Source: JADFAK01 sp047615865
GTDB lineage: Bacteria > Bacteroidota > Bacteroidia > Flavobacteriales_D > Sanyastnellaceae
NCBI GenBank assembly: GCA_047615865.1
Contig: JBLHIB010000105.1
Span: 1 to 12,220 of the forward strand
Direction: 5' to 3'
DNA: 12,220 bases
In this document: positions 6,117 to 12,220 of the stretch, in pieces
How the letters are laid out: each line of letters starts with the position of its first letter
How positions within the stretch are numbered: position 1 is the first letter of the stretch
Translations under genes and position numbers: made by a program
Notes under the pieces: model-generated
What the model was told of the DNA's origin: nothing
Database searches by the model: none
The model's input: the letters and a program-made list of their open reading frames with translations, nothing else

Positions 6117-8877
6117 CGAATAGAGTTCGTTGATCGTTGGAATCTGTTTTGGGTTTCGTCTCATCACCTTTCGGAACTTCTATTTCAAATTCCACATCAT
6201 CGGGATTCTGTTGAACTGTTTCTTCTTCTATCTGAATAGGCTTACCCTGTTGATCTTCTTGTTTTTCGATGACCGATGATTCGTCTTCTGGTATTTCTAC
6301 TTCACTTGGTCTGGTATTCAGCATGGCATCGCCAGCTGCCTCCAAATCGGTATTTGGATCGCCTAATTCAACATCTTTAACTGGGAGCATTGACAACTTA
6401 TTACCGAGAGCTTTGATTCCTTTAACTGATATGAATTCACAGAGATCGATTGTTTCATCTTCCTTGTCGCGAGTTTGCTTGAACTTCCTGTTGTAAACTA
6501 TCTGAGCCATTGGATGATGCTGGGTCGTTGCCACAGCGAGACGGGACTTCTCATTTTCTGTTATGAATAGAACAGGCTTCGTTGATGACTCGGCCATGAA
6601 TCTTTTCACAAACCAGGTTTCTTTTTCACCATCATAATAAACTGCTGATATCGGTTTCTCAGAAATCCACTTTTCAATATGAATCATGGTGTCAGCAAAA
6701 TGTGTGCTGAGATCAAACCCTGTCATAACATATTCTCCCGTAGACATAAGGACAAGAATCATGTCATCTGGTCTGAATTCCCCGAGGAACTTACCTCTTT
6801 GGTCGGCATTTAATCGGCGGACAGTATCGTCGAACCAAATCTTTCGGGCTCCGAGAGTTGAAATTCCTTTTTCCTTAATTTCAATGCGTTTGACAGGATA
6901 CTTCGAGAGCATATTTCCCCCTGCTGCACGACCTTTGATCGCCAACTCAGCGAAATCGAAGTCGAATTTGAGTTTTTTGACACGCTGAATTTGTCTCAAA
7001 AGCACGGTGACCACTTCTGCTTCTCCATTAGGATTGGCGGTAAAATAAAGCACTTCTGATCCGGGTGTACCTTTAGTCAGGTCGTATTCTTTATCTCGGG
7101 TAATTGAATTGACTCCGAAACGTTTCACTCGCACTGGACCATTTTTTCCATCACTAAAGATCAGGTTGTAGGTCATTCTAGTATCTCCTTTCTTCCAAAC
7201 TCTTAGGTGAATGATGTTCTTACCTACGAAGGCTTTTTGAGACACCTTGGTAACCATCATTTTACCGTCGGCCCTTATGACAATTACATCGTCAATGTCG
7301 GAACATTCACTAATGAAATCTCCCTCACCCCTTTTGAGGCCAATTCCGATGAATCCTTCTTCAAGATTGGCGTGGAGCTTTTCATTGGATACGGCAACAC
7401 GCGCAGCAACGATGGTATCGAAAGTGGCTATTTCCGTTTTTCGCTCTCTTCCCTCGCTGTACTTGGTTTTCAGGTTCTTAAAATATGCAATGGCATAGTC
7501 AGTCAAATTGGCAAGATGGAACTTGATTTGTACCAACTCCTCTTCGAGTGAACGAATTTTCTCGTCGGCTTTAAATCCATCGAATCTCGAGATTCTCTTG
7601 ATTTTAATTTCAGTGAGACGCGCTACATCATCGTCGGTAACCGCTCGTAGTAAATGTTTTATATGTGGCTTCAATCCTTTGTGGATTGTTGCAATGATCT
7701 CATCCCATGTTTCACATTCTTCAATGTCACGATAGACGCGTTTTTCAATGAATATTTTTTCCAAAGAAGAAAAATGCCAAGACTCTTCGAGCTCACCTTT
7801 ACGGATCTCAAGTTCCCACTTAAGCATGTGCTTCGTGCGTTCTGTTGAACGAGTAAGCAGTTCGGCGACTCCTAAAAACTTAGGTCTGTCATCTTCAATC
7901 ACACAAGAATTTGGTGCTATTGAAATCTCACAATCAGAGAAAGCGAACAATCCGTCAATGGTTTTATCGGGAGATACGCCTTTCGGCAAATGGACCAATA
8001 TCTCGACAAACTCAGCAGTATTATCTTCTACTTTGCGGACTTTGATTTTACCTCGATCATTGGCTTTAAGGATCGAATCTATCAGGGAGGTAGTAGTTGT
8101 ATTGTATGGTACTTCAGTAATACAGAGCGTTCGGTCATCAACCTTCTTGATTCGTGCTCTAACTTTTACTCGTCCTCCTCGCAGACCGTCATTGTAATTT
8201 GAAAAGTCGGCCTGACCCCCTGTTTGAAAATCGGGAACGATAGTCACCTTCTTTCCTTTCAGGATATCGATCGACCCGTCAATGAGTTCAACAAAATTGT
8301 GAGGAAGTATTTTACACGCTAAACCAACTGCAATCCCTTCTACACCGTGGGCTAAAAGGATGGGGAATTTAGCAGGTAGAGTTTCAGGCTCATCGTTACG
8401 ACCATCGTAGGAAGCTAGCCAATTGGTGGTCTTAGCGTTGAAGATAACTTCAAGGGCGAATTTACTCAATTTGACCTCAATGTACCTGGGAGCCGCAGCG
8501 CGATCGCCGGTGAGGATATTACCCCAGTTTCCCTGCATGTCTAGCAGAATCTCTTTTTGGCCTACTTGCACCATGGCATCACCAATTGCGGCATCGCCGT
8601 GGGGGTGGTACTTCATGGTGTTACCGATTACATTGGCGACCTTATGAAAGCGTCCATCATCCAGCTCTTTAAGCGAATGCAGAATACGTCGTTGAACAGG
8701 CTTGAACCCATCATAAACGTGTGGCACTGCTCTTTCAAGAATTACGTACGATGCATAATCCAAAAACCATTCATTGTACATGCCACTGACCTGGATAACC
8801 TTCTCAAGATTGGCATTTCCTTGATTGTCATCAAAATCTTCGTCGTGTTCTAAAGGGTCATTTATCTCTTCACTCAT
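6109..8877 (-). CDS. parC: DNA topoisomerase IV subunit A
   Basis: The DNA-cleaving subunit of topoisomerase IV (922 aa), which pairs with ParE to decatenate replicated chromosomes. The N-terminal half has the breakage-reunion core: DYASYVILERAVP (40-52), DGFKPVQRRILHSL (56-69), HPHGDAAIGDAMVQVGQ (91-107, the quinolone-pocket helix) and AAAPRYIEVKLS (127-138), where Tyr132 is the DNA-linking residue next to Arg131. The middle SYDGR and KFPILLAHGVEGIAVGL blocks are typical, followed by a coiled-coil arm and a pinwheel-type C-terminal domain. A gyrase-type GyrA-box is not evident, which, with ParE upstream, favours topoisomerase IV over gyrase. The last ~85 residues (about 838-922) are an acidic low-complexity tail ending TLFDE. 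The Ser that often contacts quinolones is Ala96 here. The ATG at 8877 follows parE after 134 bp; the stop overlaps the GH13-like gene by 8 bp. Confidence 0.95.
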   Translation of the reverse strand: MSEEINDPLEHDEDFDDNQGNANLEKVIQVSGMYNEWFLDYASYVILERAVPHVYDGFKPVQRRILHSLKELDDGRFHKVANVIGNTMKYHPHGDAAIGDAMVQVGQKEILLDMQGNWGNILTGDRAAAPRYIEVKLSKFALEVIFNAKTTNWLASYDGRNDEPETLPAKFPILLAHGVEGIAVGLACKILPHNFVELIDGSIDILKGKKVTIVPDFQTGGQADFSNYNDGLRGGRVKVRARIKKVDDRTLCITEVPYNTTTTSLIDSILKANDRGKIKVRKVEDNTAEFVEILVHLPKGVSPDKTIDGLFAFSDCEISIAPNSCVIEDDRPKFLGVAELLTRSTERTKHMLKWELEIRKGELEESWHFSSLEKIFIEKRVYRDIEECETWDEIIATIHKGLKPHIKHLLRAVTDDDVARLTEIKIKRISRFDGFKADEKIRSLEEELVQIKFHLANLTDYAIAYFKNLKTKYSEGRERKTEIATFDTIVAARVAVSNEKLHANLEEGFIGIGLKRGEGDFISECSDIDDVIVIRADGKMMVTKVSQKAFVGKNIIHLRVWKKGDTRMTYNLIFSDGKNGPVRVKRFGVNSITRDKEYDLTKGTPGSEVLYFTANPNGEAEVVTVLLRQIQRVKKLKFDFDFAELAIKGRAAGGNMLSKYPVKRIEIKEKGISTLGARKIWFDDTVRRLNADQRGKFLGEFRPDDMILVLMSTGEYVMTGFDLSTHFADTMIHIEKWISEKPISAVYYDGEKETWFVKRFMAESSTKPVLFITENEKSRLAVATTQHHPMAQIVYNRKFKQTRDKEDETIDLCEFISVKGIKALGNKLSMLPVKDVELGDPNTDLEAAGDAMLNTRPSEVEIPEDESSVIEKQEDQQGKPIQIEEETVQQNPDDVEFEIEVPKGDETKPKTDSNDQRTLFDE

Positions 8878-9011
8878 AGCAACTTGCTAATAATAGGGTT
8901 GTCAGGTATTCTATTTCTCAGGAAAGGCAGTGTCCTAGCCACTAGTCCATTCTATGTATAAACTATGTTTCATCATTTGCCAGCGGCTAAATCAAAAACA
9001 GGCGATCAAGA
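8878..9011 (-). other. parE-parC intergenic spacer
   Basis: The 134-bp gap between the parE stop and the parC start holds no open frame worth calling. Read on the minus strand it has two direct copies of ACATAG, 11 bases start to start (within 8953-8968), about one helical turn apart. No good -33/-7 promoter pair is seen, so parC may be transcribed from the parE promoter or from a promoter I cannot recognise. No terminator-like hairpin with a T run is seen. Confidence 0.4.
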
Positions 9012-10877
9012 TCAAGCAGCTTCTTCTTTCTCATCGACTCTATCTTTTTCAACTTTCAAATTTTCGATAATAAACTCTTGTCTTTCGGGAGTATTCTTGC
9101 CCATAAAAAAGTTGAGCAACTCGGAAATCTGTTCGTCCTTCCCTAGAATTACTGGGTCTAGACGGATGCTGTCGCCGATGAAGAATTTAAACTCATCAGG
9201 AGAAATCTCACCCAAGCCTTTGAAACGTGTAATTTCTGGCTTGCCCTTCAACTTATCCATCGCATCACGCTTTTCAGTAATGCTGTAACAATAGTGCGTT
9301 TCTTTCTTGTTTCTCACCCTGAACAGTGGCGTCTGTAAAACATACAGGTGTCCGTTTTTCACTAATTCCGGAAAGAACTGAAGGAAAAAAGTAATGAGCA
9401 GCAGTCGGATATGCATTCCGTCAACATCGGCATCGGTAGCGATTACAACCTTGTTATAACGAAGATCTTCAAGTCCTTCTTCGATATTGAGGGCAGCCTG
9501 GAGCAGATTGAACTCCTCATTTTCATACACCACTTTTTTGGTAAGTCCAAAGCAATTCAGCGGCTTACCTTTAAGACTAAACACAGCTTGCGAGTTCACG
9601 TTACGGGCTTTGGTAATTGATCCAGAAGCAGAATCTCCCTCGGTAATAAATATAGTCGAATCTACAGCTCTTTCATCTTTTGAATCTCCATAATGGATTC
9701 GGCAATCTCGAAGCTTTTTATTGTGAACACTGGCCTTTTTCGCCCTGTCGCGTGCCAATTTCTTTATGCCGGCTAGATCTTTTCGTTCGCGTTCACTTTG
9801 AAGAATTCGTTTCTGTATTTCACTGGCTACTTCAGTGTTCTTGTGGAGGTAATTATCAAGACTAGTCTTCAGGAAGTCAAAGACAAAACTTCGCATTGAA
9901 GGCCCGTCAGGTCCAACGTCAGCTGATCCCAATTTGGTTTTAGTCTGCGATTCAAAAATGGGCTCCATCACTTTAACGGAGAGAGCAGCGACAAATCCAG
10001 CGCGGATATCCACTGAATCATAATCCTTCCCAAAAAACTCACGAATAACTTTCACATATGCTTCTCTAAAAGCAGCTTGATGTGTTCCACCTTGTGTGGT
10101 GTATTGTCCATTTACAAAAGAATAATAGTCTTCACCATATGCATTGGTATGTGTAACGGCCACTTCTATGTCATCTCCCAAAAGGTGAATTACAGGGTAC
10201 TTTTTGTTTTCATTGATATTCGCTTCCAACAAATCTTTCAACCCGTTATCCGATTGGTATTTTTGCCCATTGAAGTAGATTGTGAGACCGGTATTGAGGT
10301 AGCAATAATTCCAGATTAGCTTTTCTACGTGTTGCAGTTTGAAATGGAATTCATTGAAAATCCCTTGATCAGGGGTAAAAGTCGTTTTGGTTCCTTTTCG
10401 CCCAGTCGATTCAATGATTTTGGCATCGTCGACCAATTCACCTCCTTCAAATGATGCAGCCTTGATCTTGCCATCGCGAATAGATTCTACGAGAAAATGG
10501 GAAGAAAGTGCATTTACAGCTTTAGTACCAACACCATTGAGGCCAACAGATTTCTTGAAGGCACGGGAGTCATACTTTCCACCTGTGTTTATTTTTGAAA
10601 CGCAGTCCACGACTTTTCCCAGTGGAATACCACGACCAAAGTCTCTCACTTTTACAACTTGATCACGAATGCTAATTTCGATTGTTTTACCGTGGCCCAT
10701 GACGAACTCATCTATCGAGTTATCGAGCACCTCTTTGAGTAAAACATAAATACCATCATCGTATGCGGATCCATCACCGAGTTTTCCGATGTACATCCCT
10801 GGTCTTAGCCGAATATGTTCTTTCCAATCCAGCGAACGGATATTATCCTCCGTATACTGTACAGTTTCATCACTCAT
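9012..10877 (-). CDS. parE: DNA topoisomerase IV subunit B
   Basis: The ATPase subunit of topoisomerase IV (621 aa, usual ParE length). The GHKL ATPase domain shows EVLDNSIDE (49-57; Glu49 general base, Asn53 Mg ligand), DFGRGIP (79-85), GLNGVGTKAVNALS (112-125) and the transducer-domain QTKTKLGS (311-318; Gln311 and Lys313 contact the ATP phosphates). The TOPRIM domain shows TEGDSASG (412-419; Glu413) and DADVDGMHI (482-490; Asp482 and Asp484, metal ligands), then PLFR, and the RFKGLGEISP block (551-560). The short C-terminus after the TOPRIM region, without the gyrase-specific insert seen in some GyrB proteins, fits ParE. The ATG at 10877-10875 is within a short A/T-rich leader without a Shine-Dalgarno. 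It is the first gene of the minus-strand run leading to parC, the GH13-like gene and prmC, and faces the protease gene across a 403-bp region. Confidence 0.95.
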   Translation of the reverse strand: MSDETVQYTEDNIRSLDWKEHIRLRPGMYIGKLGDGSAYDDGIYVLLKEVLDNSIDEFVMGHGKTIEISIRDQVVKVRDFGRGIPLGKVVDCVSKINTGGKYDSRAFKKSVGLNGVGTKAVNALSSHFLVESIRDGKIKAASFEGGELVDDAKIIESTGRKGTKTTFTPDQGIFNEFHFKLQHVEKLIWNYCYLNTGLTIYFNGQKYQSDNGLKDLLEANINENKKYPVIHLLGDDIEVAVTHTNAYGEDYYSFVNGQYTTQGGTHQAAFREAYVKVIREFFGKDYDSVDIRAGFVAALSVKVMEPIFESQTKTKLGSADVGPDGPSMRSFVFDFLKTSLDNYLHKNTEVASEIQKRILQSERERKDLAGIKKLARDRAKKASVHNKKLRDCRIHYGDSKDERAVDSTIFITEGDSASGSITKARNVNSQAVFSLKGKPLNCFGLTKKVVYENEEFNLLQAALNIEEGLEDLRYNKVVIATDADVDGMHIRLLLITFFLQFFPELVKNGHLYVLQTPLFRVRNKKETHYCYSITEKRDAMDKLKGKPEITRFKGLGEISPDEFKFFIGDSIRLDPVILGKDEQISELLNFFMGKNTPERQEFIIENLKVEKDRVDEKEEAA

Positions 10878-10993
10878 ACCAATTCATTTAGGATTCCAAG
10901 CTGAGACGCGGGTTTGCCAATTTTTGAACGCGTGACAAGCAGCGAATTTGTCAAAGGAATAAAATTAGGAAAGCTTAGCCGTCTTTTGGGTCT

Positions 10994-11029
10994 AAAACCG
11001 CCCATTTATTAACATTTTGAGGTGGTTTT
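10994..11029 (+). repeat. Inverted repeat able to form a 9-bp stem, 18-nt loop
   Basis: AAAACCGCC at 10994-11002 pairs with GGTGGTTTT at 11021-11029 over nine positions when transcribed from the plus strand, using one G-U pair; from the minus strand the same position is an A-C mismatch. The loop is long and there is no following T run, so it is not a standard intrinsic terminator. It is in a non-coding region upstream of both divergent genes. Function unknown; chance is possible. Confidence 0.25.
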
Positions 11030-11232
11030 CAAAAATGAAGAGCGGAAACTGATTAATCCGACGAAAAGAGCCATCGGTTTGACTTTATTATGCACGCCGA
11101 ATATTTATCTCGAATTCAATTTGCACCGAAACAAAATAGCCAAACAACCGTAGAAACAAGAGCTAACAAATGCCTAGAATACAATCCTAAATGATAATTA
11201 GGCCTACAAAGCCATTAAAAAATCAAAATATG

Positions 11233-11263
11233 TTTGTATTTTTAACCTATAGTACTATTTATC
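11233..11263 (+). promoter_or_regulatory. Candidate Bacteroidetes-type promoter for the secreted protease gene
   Basis: TTTG at 11233-11236 is followed after 19 bases by TATTTATC at 11256-11263. The spacing fits the Bacteroidetes -33 TTTG / -7 TAnnTTTG layout, although the -7 match is only partial. A start of transcription near 11268-11270 would leave a leader of about 11-13 nt before the ATG at 11281. The surrounding sequence is strongly A/T-rich, which supports a promoter but also raises the chance of a random match. Confidence 0.35.
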
Positions 11264-11280
11264 GATCTTAACCAAAATCT

Positions 11281-12220
11281 ATGATTCTTCGACTAATTCG
11301 GACAGCCTTGCTATTATGCGCTATTCTCAGTTCTAGCTCTCTTTTCTCTCAAGTATCTTACGGTGGACATCCGATGTCTTGGACAAACGACAAAGTCAAT
11401 TGGCACATTCCTGTAGCCGAAATGGCTTCATTTGATGTTGAAGTCATGCTTGCTGAAGATGTTATCAGCAATGAATTCAAGGATTCCCCTTATCGTTTTG
11501 CTCACAATTTCTACCCTGGTCTGAATATCGACAACAGCGGCGAATGGCATGATTTACCGAATGGGGATCGTGTATGGGCTTTGACAATTCGTTCATCAGG
11601 GGCTTATTCATTGAACTTAGGATTTGATTTGTTTGAAATTCCTGAAGGTGGCCAACTGTTTATATACAACGGTGATCACTCTGAATTGATAGGATGTTTT
11701 GATCATCGCAGTAACAATGTGGAAAAAGAGCTTGGTATTTGGCCTTTGCAAGGCGAAGAGCTAACAGTTGAATACTTCGAACCGGCAGAAGCTATGGGGT
11801 CTACCCTACTTCAGATTGGTCGAGTATCTCATGCTTACCGCGATCTTGATAAAATTGCTCGAGGACTTGGAGACTCAGGAACTTGTAACAACAATGTTAT
11901 ATGTCCTGAAGGAGTTCCTTGGACCAACGAAATTAATTCTGTAGCCATGATTGTGGTTAACGGAAGTGGAATATGCACCGGTTCATTGATTAACAATGCA
12001 GCCAATGATGGACATCCATACTTTATGACAGCCAATCACTGTCTAGGTGGTTCTGTTGCCTCATGGTCTTTTAGGTTCAATTGGAATAGTACTACATGCG
12101 TGGGCAATGTTGAGGGAGGGTTTGACACCGTCTCTGGAGCGACACTTCTCGCGAGCGATGCAGGATCTGATTTTGCCTTACTTGAAATAAACAGTGGAGC
12201 GACTATTCCAACGACATACA
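11281..12220 (+). CDS. Secreted lysyl-endopeptidase-like serine protease, N-terminal 313 residues (3' end outside window)
   Basis: Partial exported trypsin-fold protease. Residues 1-24 (MILRLIRTALLLCAILSSSSLFSQ) are a Sec signal peptide with likely cleavage near FSQ. Residues about 25-195 look like a propeptide with a YGGHPMSW start. From about 198 the sequence resembles Achromobacter lysyl endopeptidase (SGTCNNNVICPEG near 199-211, CTGSLINNAANDGHPYFMTANHC at 232-254, WNSTTC at 268-273), with His253 as catalytic His, Asp297 in GSDFALLEI as catalytic Asp, and several cysteines at disulfide-like positions. The catalytic Ser lies beyond the window. Many Bacteroidota proteases of this kind end in a type IX secretion tail; that part is not visible, so T9SS export is only an inference. 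The ATG at 11281 begins directly at the signal peptide. It diverges from parE across 403 bp. Confidence 0.88.
   Translation, partial: MILRLIRTALLLCAILSSSSLFSQVSYGGHPMSWTNDKVNWHIPVAEMASFDVEVMLAEDVISNEFKDSPYRFAHNFYPGLNIDNSGEWHDLPNGDRVWALTIRSSGAYSLNLGFDLFEIPEGGQLFIYNGDHSELIGCFDHRSNNVEKELGIWPLQGEELTVEYFEPAEAMGSTLLQIGRVSHAYRDLDKIARGLGDSGTCNNNVICPEGVPWTNEINSVAMIVVNGSGICTGSLINNAANDGHPYFMTANHCLGGSVASWSFRFNWNSTTCVGNVEGGFDTVSGATLLASDAGSDFALLEINSGATIPTTY

Larger units (their letters stand above)
10878..11280. other. 403-bp divergent intergenic region between parE and the secreted protease gene
   Basis: No convincing gene lies here. It should contain the promoters for parE (minus) and the protease (plus). 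For parE a weak candidate on the minus strand is TTTG at 11033-11030, then TA at 11011-11010 after 18 bases, about 130 bases before the parE ATG. Two inverted repeats are present: TGACAA at 10933-10938 with TTGTCA at 10948-10953, and a 9-bp stem at 10994-11002 / 11021-11029. The protease-proximal part is strongly A/T-rich. Confidence 0.5.

Noticed and set aside
6117..6167. Extension of the GH13-like gene to an ATG at 6167
   Set aside because: It would place 17 charged or polar residues before the signal peptide and overlap parC deeply; the ATG at 6116 gives a normal lipoprotein and an 8-bp overlap.
7748..8197. 149-codon plus-strand frame inside parC
   Set aside because: A shadow of parC in another frame; Ser-rich low-information translation, while parC matches its family throughout this stretch.
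10948..10954. TTGACA on the minus strand as a sigma70-type -35 box for parE
   Set aside because: No TATAAT-like element follows at 16-18 bases, and Bacteroidota do not normally use this promoter type.
11090..11194. 34-codon frame (starts MHAEYLSRIQF) in the divergent intergenic region
   Set aside because: Short, no hydrophobic or domain-like pattern, no ribosome-binding context, and such a length is expected by chance.

Overview
This window looks like chromosomal DNA of a Bacteroidota bacterium, probably a free-living or marine member of the Flavobacteriales/Cytophagales side. The pointers are: topoisomerase IV subunits of the type seen in that phylum (parE followed by parC), several lipoproteins with typical Cys lipoboxes, a lysyl-endopeptidase-like secreted protease, PD40/TolB-like and M28+PDZ lipoproteins, A-rich leaders without clear Shine-Dalgarno sequences, and a few -7 elements resembling the Bacteroidetes TAnnTTTG motif. 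The species cannot be named from this alone. There is no tRNA, rRNA, CRISPR array, insertion sequence or prophage gene.

Layout, left to right. (1) 1-692, minus: 5' part of tryptophan 2,3-dioxygenase, running off the window. (2) 762-2021, minus: M28 zinc peptidase lipoprotein with a C-terminal PDZ domain. (3) 2105-3220, plus: PD40/TolB-like beta-propeller lipoprotein, divergent from the peptidase across an 83-bp region with a 13-bp palindrome. (4) 3225-3677, minus: QueD/PTPS family enzyme, convergent with the propeller gene across 4 bp. (5) 3795-3950, plus: an unrecognised 51-residue single-span membrane protein whose stop codon shares a CTAG palindrome with the stop of prmC. (6) 3947-10877, minus: a likely operon, in transcription order parE, parC, a degenerate alpha-amylase-like (GH13) lipoprotein, and prmC. 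The last three genes overlap by 8 and 14 bp. (7) 10878-11280: a 403-bp divergent intergenic region with inverted repeats. (8) 11281 to the window end, plus: 5' part of a secreted trypsin-fold protease.

How the genes work together: parE and parC encode the two subunits of topoisomerase IV (decatenation). prmC methylates release factors. The gene between them encodes a predicted envelope lipoprotein that keeps GH13 landmarks but has lost all the expected catalytic residues, so it looks like a pseudo-glycosidase translationally coupled to housekeeping genes. That protein and the 51-residue membrane protein are the least explained items here. Most of the rest is ordinary metabolism and envelope or secreted proteolysis. 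I found no convincing novel multi-gene system such as a defence island.
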